NCBI GenBank assembly: GCA_033239525.1
Contig: BSYO01000030.1
Coordinates: 13,785,030 to 13,849,029 of the forward strand
Source: Nepenthes gracilis
Lineage: Eukaryota > Streptophyta > Magnoliopsida > Caryophyllales > Nepenthaceae
Reading direction: 5' to 3'
Length of the DNA stretch: 64,000 bases
The first letter of the stretch is position 1, and the number at the start of each line of letters is the position of its first letter. Shown here one piece after another: positions 25,470 to 37,598 of this stretch. The notes beneath the pieces were generated by a model. That model searched no databases. It was not told the origin of the DNA and was given only the letters and a program-made list of their open reading frames with translations. A program made the translations under genes and the position numbers.

Positions 25470-26583
25470 AGCCGAACTACATTACTCCGGCCCTCGAGCG
25501 TAAGTGCTGGGATGCCATTGACATGTGCCACTGGATCATGAAGCTTTTGGTCCCTAGGTTTTCTACTGCTCCTTTTGACCTGAGGAACTCCAATGCCCAA
25601 TGCAATGATGATTTGATTGGCCTCCCACCATGCTGGAGGTCTCTTGAGTTTTCATAGTCGGGGCCGTCCATTCGGCCAAAATCCTCTGGACAGCGAGGAT
25701 CCTCGGAGTAGGCGGAACCTTTAGCTCCTTGATGTGTCTTATTGTACACATTTTTTTTTTTGTTTTTATGTGTATGTATACTATTGTATACATGTTAATT
25801 TTATGAATAAAATTCAAATCGTTTAAGTACTGATGTCTTGTTTGTCTTTGTAGTTCATTCTTAGACTTAGACTCTTAGGGAATCTCGTCCTTTTTGAGCA
25901 AAATGTCCGAATCCTTCGACTATTTTTGATTGAAGGTGCGACCACTCTGGTCTTTACATACTTGCTATTTTCAAGCCCTCTAAATTTTAGTTCAACATCT
26001 TGAGGGTTACTTGGCACTGCCAAATTTTAGGTCCGACCTTTGGGGCTGCTTGTCCTTGGGCGAGTTTTAATACGACTTTTGGGTAACTCGGTATATTATT
26101 GAGTTTTAGTTCGACCTCTTCGGCCGCTCAGACACAGCCAAATTTTTAATACGACCTTTTAGGCCGCTCGGACATAACTGAATTTTAGGCCTTGTTACTT
26201 TATGAGATGGTGCGATCACTTAGTGAAATATAAAATGATAATTTAAGCGAAAACTGTCACTTTATTAATGAAACGGGACACAAGCATGTAGTGCAAACAA
26301 TATACTTGTGTGTTTTACAACCTCATTGATAATATTTCTTAAGGTGAGCAGTGTTTCATGTTTGTGGAACAAGTCTCCCCTCCGGGGTGCGTAGCTTGTC
26401 CGCCCAATTTTGTAGGATGACCGAGACTAGGAATGACCTCTCCTAATTTGGAGAGAGCTTGTTCTGGTCTGTATTTTTTTCAGTGGCCTCAATACTTCTC
26501 AACACTAAATCCCTTACCTCAAATTGACGTGCTTTCACCTTCTTATTGTAATACTGGGCAAGCCTTTGTTGGTATGCTATAGT

Positions 26584-27288
26584 TCACAGTCTTGTTGTGT
26601 CTCGGACTTCTTCAAGAAGGTTGAGGTTCTCCCGGAGTCTCTGTACATTATTGAACGGATTGAATCTTTCCACGCGGAGACTTGGCAGCCCGACTTCCAT
26701 AGGAATGACTGCCTTGACCCCGTAACATAGGATGAAAGGAGTTTCTCGTGTTGGCTCCCTCGAAGTTGTTTTGTAATACCATAACACTGACGGTAGCTCT
26801 TCGATCCAGGAGCCCCCAGTGTGCTCCCACTTCGTTTTCAGTCCGTGTAGTATTGTGCTGTTTGTGACCTCCATCTGACCGTTGCATTATGGGTACACGA
26901 TCGATGTATGCAGCAATCTTATCCTTAGATTGATGCAATACTTGGTGAATCCTTTTTCGGAGAGTTGGGTCCCATTATCAGTCACAATGCATTCTGGGAT
27001 CTCGAACTTGCACACAATGCTTTGCCGGACAAAGTCTGTCGCGTTCCACTCGGTTATACCAGCCAATGGTATGGCCTTAACCCACTTCGTGAAGTAGTTA
27101 ATTTTGACGATTAAGAACTTCTTTTGTTCGAATGGTATCGGTAGTGGCCCAAGTATGTTTAACCCCCATTGCGTGAAGGGCCAAGGTGATTGTGGAGCTC
27201 TGAGTTCCATATGTGGCTGGTGAAAAAGGTTGCCATGGACTTGACAATTCTCACATTTTTGTACGAAGTCCATGGCGTCATGCTTCAT
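26584..27288 (-). pseudogene. integrase fragments of the Tat element
   Basis: The upstream piece (27288-26887) holds the second half of the HHCC zinc finger (CENCQVHG), a core with GLNILGPLPIP and IVTDNGTQ (the second catalytic Asp). The downstream piece (26874-26584, another frame) holds the ELPSVLWYYKTT and TPF.L.YG motifs of the Ty3/gypsy integrase C-terminal part. The frame change near 26885 and degraded words (for instance in the WPFTQWGLN segment, normally ..WG.D..GP) show it is inactive. Confidence 0.85.
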
Positions 27289-27543
27289 AGTTGGCCAGCA
27301 GTACCCTTACCTCATCAGTTTGAATGCAAGGTTCTTGCCTCTAATGTAGGATCCACAAATCCCGAGATGCACCTCTCCGAGGGTGTAATTAGCCTCTTCT
27401 GGGGTAAGGCACCTCAGGTAGGGGGTAGAGAATCCTCGATGATACAGTCGGCCGTCCATGATAGTATATCACCCCACCGTCTTCTTCACCTTTTTATCCT
27501 CTTCTGTGTCCTCAGACAATGTCTCATCAGATAAATACCTAAG

Positions 27544-29021
27544 TTAAGGGGTCATCCAGCTGTTGGCCTCGGATATCTGCATCACTTTTATCTCGGAGTC
27601 TTCTACACTGGGTCTATTGAGGACCTCATGCATTCCTCGGGCATATTGCTCTGGGTCATCCGAGGCTGCCGCTTTCGCAAGTTGGTTGGCCCTTGCGTTC
27701 TCTTCTTTTAGGATGTGGACCATTTCTACCTTCTTAAAGGCTGACATGAGCTCTTAAACCTTTAAGAGGTACTTGGATAGTTGTGGGTTGTTGGCTTCGA
27801 AGTTTCCACGGATTTGGTTGACAACCAGCTTGAAGTCACTATAGGCAATCAGGTCCTTGGCAGAGCACTCCTTTGCCAACCGCAATCCTACAAGTAGGGC
27901 CTTGTACTCCGCGGCGTTGTTGGTTGTTGGGAATCAAGGACCATCAAATATTTTATTTTTGATCCTTTGGGCATCCTTAGCACGATGCCAACTCTACAAC
28001 CATCATTCATTGATGAGCCGTCCACATGCAGAGTTCAGGTCACTAAGCTATGTAATTTCTCAGCATCACAAGTGTCCGAGGAGTCTTGAGTTACTGTCGT
28101 GGTTTTGAGAATAAAGTCCGTTAGAGTTTGACCTTTTAAGGTAGGCATTGGATGAAACTCTATATCAAATTCACCCAACTCAATAGCCCACTTGGCCAAC
28201 CGTCCCGACGTTTCTGGCTTTTGTAGAATCGCTCTCAGGGGCTGATCGGTCAATACGACTACTTTGTGTGTTTAGAAGTATGGTCTCAATTTTCGAGCAA
28301 AATACACGAGCGCCAGAGCCATCTTTTTTGCGTAGGAATACCTTGTCTCAACGTTTGTCAAGATTTTGCTGATTTAGTACACGAGATGCTACCTGTCGTT
28401 CTGCTGACTGACCAAGGCTGAGTTCAAGGCTTTGTCTAAAATCAAAAGGTACAAGTACAACTCCTCGCCTGCTTAGGGAGAAGCCAACAGAGGTGGGTTC
28501 GATAGGTACTCTTTAAGTCCTCGGAAGGCTTCTTCACAGTCGGCCATCCATTGGAAGCCATTATTCTTTGTCCCTCTTAGAGCCTTACAGAATGACAAGT
28601 ACTTCTCAGCCGACTTGGCCAGAAAGCGTGGCAGCGCTGCTAACCTTCCAGTGAGCTTCTGGATTTCTTTCACGGTTCGAGGAGATTTCATGTCAAGGAT
28701 GGCTTTTATTTTTTCAGGATTCGCTTCAATCCCTTAGTGCGAAATAATGTATCCGAAGAATTTTTCAGACATCACTCCAAATATACATTTGATTGGATTG
28801 AGTTTCATCTGGTATGTTCTTAGGATGTTGAAGGTTTTGTCCAAATCTTGGATGTAGTGGTCGATTATTTTATTTTTGACGAGCATTTCGTCTACATAGA
28901 CCTCCACGTTTCTTTCAATCTGGCTCTCGAATATTTGATTCACGAGTCTCTGATAAGTAGCACTAGCATTCTTGAGGTTGAAGGGTATGACTTTATAACA
29001 ATATGTCCCTTGATCCATCAT
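27544..29021 (-). pseudogene. reverse transcriptase and RNase H fragments of the Tat element
   Basis: 29021-28734 has the RT core with QGTYCYKV, PFNLKNASATYQRLVN, and VYVDEML where the catalytic motif is normally YVDD. 28691-28473 is the RT thumb/connection (LTGRLAALPRFL). 28253-28035 is the RNase H end typical of gypsy (SGRLAKWAIELGEFDIEF). 27747-27544 (VHILKEENARANQLAKAA) resembles the extra RNase H domain that marks the Tat lineage. The pieces lie in several frames separated by stops. Confidence 0.85.
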
Positions 29022-29426
29022 GAATGACGTGTATTCCCGTTTTTGAGATTCATCCTTATTTGATTGTAACTCGAGTACGCGTCCATGAAATTTAGAAGTT
29101 CGTGGCAGGACGTTGAGTCTACAAGCGAATCAATCATCGGGAGTGAAAAGCTGTCCTTTAGGCATGCTTTATTGACATCCGTGAAGTCCATGCACATTTT
29201 TCACTTTCCGTTATTCTTTTGACCATCACAACGTTCGACAGCCAGTTTTGGCAGTGCACCTCTCTTATGAATCTGTGTCCAGAAGCCTCTTTACCTCCTC
29301 TCGGATTGTCACCAACTTTTCTACTGAATAATCCCTCCTCTTTTGCCTAACGGGCTTATGATTAGGATTTAGGTCCAATTTATGGACCATTACTCCAATC
29401 AATATTCCTGGCATGTCACTCGCAGT

Positions 29427-30065
29427 CTAAGCAAAGGCGTCCGAGTTCTTCTGCAGGAAGCTAATAAGTTGGTCTCGGAAGACTTGAGGTAGAGAACTTC
29501 CTATCTGAATAGCCTTTTTTGGGTCTCTAGGATCCAGAAGGACTCGATCGATGGTTCTTTCGGATTTAACTTGTTGTAATATCGTCTTATCACGGAAGTC
29601 TAGGTCTTCCATGGGTTGAGGAAGAGGAGTGTGGGTAATCTGGGATAGGTAGCACGTTTGTCCGACAGCCTGATCCTCGAGGACTTCCTTGATCACGTAT
29701 GGTGTCGAAAATTTTATCTTTAAATGCGGAATTGAGGTCACAGCCTCGAAGGATACCAAGAAAGGGCATCTGAGGATCGCATTATAGATCAAGGGTAGGT
29801 CTACTATTAGGAAGGAAAGGGTCTTTGACAATGTCCTCGGATGGGTCCCTAATGTGACCTCAAGCTAGATGATTTCTAGCACTGGCTCCGACTCTTTGTC
29901 TAGCCCATAGAGGGGTCCTTTAGTTGCTGCCATTTGACTTCTTTTGAACCCTAATTTAAAGAAAGTATCGAGATAGAGAATATTGCGCAAGTTTTCATTA
30001 TCAGTAGATATTCGTTTCATCTGGTAGTTTAAGTTACCATCAGAAACGAGCGCTATTACAACCAA
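29427..30065 (-). pseudogene. protease and protease-RT linker of the Tat element
   Basis: 30065-29865 corresponds to the aspartic protease region of Tat elements: RISTDNENLRNILYLD lies where D-S-G-S-S-x-D-I-L-Y is expected, so the active-site motif is lost. 29831-29427 continues with FLIVDLPLIYNAILRCPFL and VFRDQLISFLQKNSDAFA, the usual linker leading to RT. It is broken between the two pieces. Confidence 0.8.
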
Positions 30066-30439
30066 TGGGTCAGAATGGGGGATGTTACATGGGCCATATC
30101 TTCGTTACAAAAACTAATGACCTCATCCCTAGATTTTATCCTAGGTTTCTTATTCTTCGCCGCTGGATCCTCCCAAGCGCCAGCTCTGATCAAGCGGGTG
30201 GAAATCATATTAACCACCCCCGTGGCCATTCTACCTCTTAGTTGGTCATCCTCTCCCGCTTCTACTATTTCGGATGATTGTCCGGGTCTTTACAGGAAGC
30301 AGTTGAGGTGACTTCTCTTAATTAGCTCCTCAATTTTCTTCTATAATATCCTATAGTCCTCGGAACCATGGCCTCCACAGCGGTAGCAGTGATAATATTT
30401 ATACTGGTCACCACCTTTTGGGTTCTTCAGCGCCTTAGG

Positions 30440-31795
30440 CTATTTCAAAAACTTTTTATCCCGAATCTGTATCAAGATGTTGGTACATGAGTCGTTCAAG
30501 GGAGTAAGGTTAATGGGTCCCATACTCCCTGTGGACGTTCTGCTCGGACTTCTAGTGCTTCCTCGGCCCCTAAAATCCTTGCCAGTCTTCGTGCCTTCTT
30601 TTCCTATTGTCCTCGGAGGGAGGCTTTCTACCTGGACGGACCTCTTCATATCGTTTGTTCTTCTTCGGCAGCAATGTAAGGTCTTGCTATGCTCTCGGCC
30701 TCCCTGAACGTCTGCGGACCCTTATGCATGAGGTGCTTAAAGAAGCTACCTCCCTCCAGTACAGACTGAAAAGTGATCAATTTGAACCCATCAGTTAGCT
30801 TCGGGATCTGCTTGGCTTCGAATATGAAGTACGACAAAAAACTCTTCAAGCTCTCCTTGGCCCCTTACTTTACCCGAGTAAGGTACCATGGTTGCTTATC
30901 GATCCTCTGGTTGGAAGCAAATTGGAAGAGAAAAGCTTCTGCTAACTCGTTGAATGAGCGGATAGAGTTCTCAGACATCCCATAGAACTAAATTTTTGCG
31001 TCTTCCTTGAGTGTCAAGGGAAAGTACTGGCACATCGTTATCTCATCCATGCCCTGGAGGCTCAGATGCTCATGAAAATGATCCAAGTGGTCTATAGGAT
31101 CAACACTTCTATTGTAGTCGTTGAGATTTGGTATTTTAAACTTTAGGGGAAGCAGCCTCGTCCTAATCTCCGTTGTGAATGGAGATCTGTGGAGGTCAGC
31201 AGCTCCTCCCTTAGCATCACCAAAGCTCGGCAAAATACCTTGTTGAGCTTCTCCTCCACCTGAGGCGATGCCGTCATTTTTTTTTATTGAGGTAAGTTCT
31301 TAACTCGTAGGGGTCTTGTGCAACTTGTTACCTCGGACGGTTTTTAGTCTTTAGGGAGACTTCTTCAAGAGGGGCCGTGTCCTGAACGGCACACTCCTCG
31401 TCATCGCGGACACAACGAGGGTTTCGCCTCTCTAGGCTTTTCTCCTATATCCGAGGGCCTTGGCGCCCCTGAAGACTCGATGGGGCTGGGCTACTCGAGG
31501 CGACCTGCCTCTAGGGGACCTCGTGCTGAGCAATTTGTTTGCTCGGGTGTTTCTTCCCCTTTCCCTTCCTCTGGGATGTTGCAGTTTGAGAGGTCTTTGA
31601 CGGTGCCTCCTTCATCTGCGCATCCATCTTGGAACAGAGGCTTTGGACGGTTTTGGACGTGTCATCCATTCTCAGTGCCAACGCCCTTACATAATGATTA
31701 GGATGATCTTCTACTTTGCCATAGGGTGCAGGACCGTTGCCACCTGAGCACTCTTCTCGGACAGGAGCATTGGTCTGTCCTCGAGTGTTCACCAT
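30440..31795 (-). pseudogene. gag region of the Tat element
   Basis: The piece nearest the LTR (31795-31511) starts MVNTRGQ. 31233-30988 has PFTTEI, LPLKFKIP and YNRSVDPIDHLDHF, the conserved N-terminal gag motif of plant Tat-type elements, followed by YFPLTLKEDA. 30849-30646 (FKLITFQSVLEGGSFF) and 30649-30440 are later gag parts in other frames. Several frame changes make it non-coding. Confidence 0.85.
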
Positions 31796-31862
31796 TTTTT
31801 TTTGCTAGTTGGAAAACATGCTAAGCTGGTGTTTTGTAATGTTTTTCACAGACAGTGCCAAA

Positions 31863-32641
31863 TGTTACATCCTCGGATCTTTACTCTGATAAGAATGATG
31901 ATCCGATAGCAAAACCAAATAGTACTCGTGCGAAGAGGAAGGAGAGGAGTACGAGGACTGATACATAGAGGCTTTTTACTTAGATAACTTTCACTTAGAT
32001 GAGAAGAAAAAATCACAAAATTTTTATCCGAGAACTACCTTCACTATCTTGTGATTGGCTACAAAGAAGTTACAGAATGCACTCAAGTATAAGAAGTTGA
32101 GGACTAAGTGTATAGAAACTTTTAAGAATCACTTTTACAACATGAGTTCTCTTTTTCTCTTTCTTCTCTTTCTATATTACTGCTAGCAAGAGTAAATATT
32201 TGGATCCTTTATTTGGTAAACAGCTGATGTATTTATAGTGGTTGAGCTTTCCATGTGATGAGTCCACGTGGCGCTGGCGTGTGTAGAAGATTTTGCCACC
32301 AATTCTATAAGTCCTTTTACCGTGTCAGAAAAGTTGTGTGCACGCCCGACTGGTGTGATGTTTCCTCTACAGGGTCGTGTGCTCTGCTTGCCATTATTCC
32401 TTTTACAATCTGACAGGATCAGCCACTAAATCCCTGTCGTGCCGATTTTACAATTGGGGCGGCGTCTGAGACTCATCTTGAGTCCACGGGCCTAAATAGA
32501 CTTTGAGTCCATTGTGTCACGTGGGCCAACTCTGGCGCCTGGATTTTTTGGGCCTTTTTGACCTGCTGGGTCTCTATAATATCAGGGTCTAATTCTAAGG
32601 AAATGGATTTTGAAGTGGGCATTAGGTATCAGAACCTATCA
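31863..32641 (-). repeat. LTR of the Tat element (right; 5' LTR in element orientation)
   Basis: 779 bp, TGTTACA...CCTATCA on the plus strand, the partner of 22204-23008. It is followed by AATAT, matching the bases left of the other LTR. Confidence 0.93.
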
Positions 32642-32646
32642 AATAT

Positions 32647-35600
32647 ATTTTCAATTATTTTTTAAAAAATACTTCCAAAAATTCTTTTAAAAAAATGAAA
32701 TAGGTCAAGGTAGAGGCAGGAGCGGCAAACCTTATGGGATGAAAATCCTTTAGATTTTCAAGAAAAACAATTATCAACTCTTAAACAATTATAAAAAAAA
32801 AAACCCTTTAGATTTTAAGTCACTAATAAAAATCTATCATAAAAAAAGTTAACGTATAAACCAATAAAAAAATATATTAGACCCTTTAGCTGACTAATTT
32901 CAGATCCGTAACTATCTAACTTTTATTAAATTTATAGATCTGTAATTATCTAAATATCTTCTAATTTTTATGAGTGAATCTCCGATTTATCAAAATCCTC
33001 CAACCAAACCATATCCAATTTATGAATGAAATTTAATAGTTTATAAACAAACAAATATAAGGTATAAAATTAGAACATATGAAAGGTCTCAAAATATCAA
33101 GTCTTACTTTTGATACAATGAAAAATAATTTCTCAAAAAATAAGTGATTCTCTTTATATCATTCTTTCACACTTAGTCATTCTAAATAAGACTCACTTTT
33201 ACTTCAAAATTGATCTTGTGCTTTCTTTTTGTTTTTGTTTCTTACAAGTGGAGGGTAGTTTGGACTTTTAAAAATAATAAAAATTATCTTGTCAAAATAG
33301 TTTTAAATAAAATATAATGGATATGAACCATACCCTGCTTGAGCAATTATGTCTTTGTTCATCTTTGAAAGTCCACAACTTGATCCACCATCTCTTAGTC
33401 AGCTCATGATTTGTTTCTAAAAGATTTACTATACACAAATCACTTAGGCAGATAGTTTGTAACTAGCTTATGATATCCTTCTAAAAGTTTTATCACACAA
33501 ACTGTTTTAGCGGCTAACTTATATTATATCTCTTGAAACTTTATTACACAGGTTACTTAAATAATTAGCTTGCAACATGTTTTAGGATCAATTTTGTTAT
33601 GCCAATAACTAACTTTCATCTAATGTTAGGACATAAAATTTAAAACAGCTGCTAACATCTATCAAGAATCATAATATAAAATAGGTTAAACAATTATAAA
33701 TCCATTTTTATACACAAAAGATAGAATAAAATAAGATGATAGATTTAATATATAATTCAATATTATAAAATTTATTTATACTAAAGAATAATCTAATAAT
33801 AGTCATTCTATTTTTCAAAACGAAATCGATACAATTTCCTTTTTTTTAATCGGTAATTAAGATAGATATTTCCAAGTGTAATATATAATAGCCAGTAAAG
33901 TTGATTTAATCGATACATTCGATTGATTTTTTTCTGATTTCATAGAGGCATAAGTGATTTCTCCCCCTCATCGACGTCCATTTTCCTAGATGATAATAGC
34001 ATTTTTCCTTTGTATCATGGGGGAGCCTCATTTTGGGAGTAATAGGACTCTGGAAGATAATTCCAAGAGGTCCTACAGGATATCATCAAAAGCCTGGGCA
34101 TAAAACAAAAGCTGTGACTTGATTTTGATTGAGCCATGAAATCTTTCTAATTATCTCGTGGGTCGTCGTTTGGACTGATTGAATTTTAGCTGGTCTTTTA
34201 AAAATATTATCTTTGTGGGTTTGGGTTGGTAAATTGATAGAGATGGATTAGGTTGAAAATAAATTTATTCTTTGATCTTAATAAAATAGCTACAAAAGAC
34301 ACCTTTTCTTTTATTTATACATTTTTGCCTAGCAGAGAGAGAGAGAGAGAGAGAGAGAGACCCCATTTGATGTGGCATGGGTCTGTTTTTTTGTGAGCAA
34401 TAAGTCATTCCAGCCGTTTCTTATATTATTTGAAAGAAATGTTTTAAAAATACTTGTTAATTATATTTAAATATTTTTAAATAATGTATTATTATGTTTT
34501 ATTTATTTATTTACATAAATTTTTATTATATACAATTTAAAATATTTTTAAAAGTATTTAAATGTGTCTCCTATTCTTTAGAGAGTTGTTGGCTTTTTGT
34601 GTACGTCTGAGATGATATTATTTAAAGTTTTGTTTATTTAGGTTTTTGAGAAACAGCTGCGCTTTCAGTGTGGAAAGATTAGCAATAAATTAAATTCCTT
34701 CGTTATACGACACTTTATTATTTGAGATTTTTTTTCCTTTTCCCAACAACCCTACTTTAGATTTTTTTCATATTTCGTTACTGAAACAATTTAGAGGAGA
34801 AGTTACCACCCAGCCAATTGATTTTCCTATGGAAGCACAAGGGTCCCAACCCCTATTGTACCCTGCGGACTTGCTGGGATTCTGAAAAATCCTACTTCAA
34901 GGCAGATTCTTTCCTCAATTCCTTGTTCATTGGTAATCTCAATCAGCTGCCGAGGCTACATGGAAAATTGATGCTAATTTCATGTAAGACTTTTCCTCGT
35001 TTGACCTTGAGGATAGGGTTTTTTTCGATGGGAACGGCAATATTATCGGCTTGATCAATAGAAATGTTATGTTATTGAGGAAGAGCACTCAGGATACTCA
35101 AGCACCCCTAAAATAGCGAGATTATATTTGGGTTTAAAGTTGGGCCGTTGGGGAATCCATCTGGCAATCTGACAGTCTCCACGTTGGGGATTATTCTAAG
35201 TGATTGTTGCAGTAGCTTGGACTCGCATCACGAGCTCAGTGTCATGGCCTTTGATAAGCAGGTAATAATAATATTAAATGTAAAACTCATTCATAAATAA
35301 TTACTATAAATAATATCAAATATGAAACTTAAAGATTACAAGAGTCTTAGGATTGGCCAAACTATTATTTTTCTACTTTAAAATAATATTATATTACTAA
35401 ATCTATAAATTATTGTAATAAAAAGTATCTAACTAAAATATCAAATATACAGTCATAAAAACTATATATAATTTCATCAAGTATATTGACTCAAAATTTG
35501 AATTGCAAAACTTTAAAATATAGATCCTTACCAATAAAAAAAGATCCAGACATATATCCCAAAAACATAAATAAGCTCCTAATTATCTTTCTTAGATAGT

Positions 35601-37598
35601 TCTCCATCTAAAGTTTATAAGAATTCACTACATGCTAATTTAAAAGAATTTTAAAAATAATTATAAATATAAACCTAACGTTTAACAAAATATACATAAA
35701 TGGCACACATCAAATATGATCTATTTTGCCAAATCACACACGACCGTTTCAAATATGCTCCTCAAGCGTGGAATTTTTACTAAAAATACACACAAATATG
35801 CTATAGAATTCTATCAGATGTTATAATTGATTCCTTAAAATATAATTTTTTTTATAAAAAAATGCCATTATATAATTATTTTACTCATAAATCTAATACA
35901 TAATAATTATGACATAATAAATATAAATTAAAAAAAATAATGTGTTGCATACAACTTGATTCTATTAGGAAACGTCTCTATAAAGAACTTAAAGGATACC
36001 AGAAGTCCAACTAAAAAAATGTATCGTTTTCATTACCCACTACATAATGCACAAAAGGTCTCAAGCTCAGGCACATTTTCATATCTTTGCAAAAGTTTTG
36101 AGGGAAAATTTGATATCTTGATCATCTTAAACTATATGTTGTCCAACTGAATTTCTATGGTATATATAGGCTCAAGACACTACAGAAGTTCAGACTTCTA
36201 ATAAAATATAGTGATATCAACATATAAAATTTGGTCTAGCAATATTCTGGATCGTGACAAATTTTGTGACTCACGATTACCTGCACCCACTAAGAGCTCA
36301 CCACAATTTAGATTAAAAAATTTCACAGCTTATGAAATTGAATAAAATAATAGCTTTTTATATTTTAACTCTCAAAAATTTTACTTTAATACAACTTCAC
36401 AAAGAAATATTAGAACAATGAAATTGAAAGGGGGGGGGCTTCAGTGAAATTTTGTCATTTTGAGAGTACGCTAAGTAATTAGTAAAATTTTCTATGAACA
36501 TCTATGTCATATTTAAAATATTTTTTGTGGATAGTATTAATAAATTATTTTTTATTTATCTTTTGGTAAATAAAGTTATCAATTTATATATTTTTAAAAA
36601 TATCTTAAGGATGTATAAAAAAAAATGTATAAAGAAGTTTCATAATATTATTCTATAAGATGCAATTATTATGGTATAAATGATTTTGTAAAATTAGAGG
36701 ATAAACTTTAAGGGTCAATGATTTCATAAAATTAGAGGATAATAATTTTTGGCTCTATCATTTCATTATCAATAATCAATATCCACTTTGGTTAGTTAGC
36801 TAATCATATTCTATCTTCATAACCTACAAATAGCCCCAGAGCATCCACATTTGCAACATAAATATGGAAGATATTATTTAAAAAACTATTAACTGTAATT
36901 ATTTTTTTAACAATTACAGGTTAATTTATATATATATTAAGAAAATAGTTTGGCTTAAAAAAAAAAAAAGTAAGAAACAAAGAAAGAGAAATTTTCCATC
37001 CAAAAAAGTATTTTGTCTGAAAATGATTTCTCGCCAAACGAGACGCATCCATCAATAATTGAAGGTGAAGCCTCTCCTTTTCCGGCCAGCCACTGTCAGT
37101 CCCACTGCGGACGAATGCATAGAGAGAGAGTGGGAAAACGTTGGCCAAAGTGCGCAGATTTGCTGGTAAAGGGTCAATTGAGACGGCAAATTTGAGCTAA
37201 AAACCTTCGAACCCTCGACAAGGAATCTCCCCCACCATTGTTTGTCCATTAGTTCACTCTCACCCACCTCCTCCACCCACCCGCTTACTTTCTCTATCTT
37301 CATAATCCATTCCCGTTCCGTTTCACCTCCTTCTTCCTTTGTCATTTCATTTTATTTTCCCACATACCGTATCTTCTCTCATTCTGTGTAGTTGTTGCCT
37401 GCAATTGGGTGTTTCATTGGGGAGCTCGGACGATTGAGGAGCTTCAGATCTGAACTACTACGTACTTACTTGGGTTGGTTTTTCGTACCTTAAGGGACAT
37501 GGACAGCTGGCAAAGAGAGTCAGAAGAAGAAATCTTCTGAAGCGAGGACTTTAAAAGAGAGAAGGATAAGTAGAGAAGGATAAGAGATTGGAGTAGAA
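32647..37598. other. intergenic DNA and 5' leader of the MAP65 gene
   Basis: AT-rich sequence without recognised genes. It includes a (GA)n tract (34334-34360) and a run of nine G at 36430-36438. From about 37200 the DNA turns pyrimidine-rich (CCCACC and CTCTC words), then runs into a purine-rich leader before the ATG at 37599. Transcription of the MAP65 gene probably starts within the last 400 bases. Confidence 0.45.
34334..34360. repeat. (GA)n microsatellite
   Basis: About thirteen GA units in the intergenic region. Confidence 0.9.

Larger units (their letters stand above)
22204..32641 (-). mobile_element. full-length decayed Ty3/gypsy LTR retrotransposon, Tat lineage
   Basis: Two LTRs in direct orientation (22204-23008 and 31863-32641) are flanked by a perfect 5-bp duplication AATAT (22199-22203 and 32642-32646). 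Read on the minus strand, the internal part starts with TTTGGCACTGTCTGTG next to the LTR at 31863. This is a decayed version of the TTTGGCGCCGTCTGTGG found behind Tat-lineage LTRs. Fragments of gag, protease, reverse transcriptase, RNase H, a second RNase H-like piece and integrase follow in Ty3/gypsy order. All are broken by stops and frame changes. An extra ORF lies on the opposite strand between integrase and the left LTR. The two LTRs differ at many sites by eye, so the insertion is old. Confidence 0.93.
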
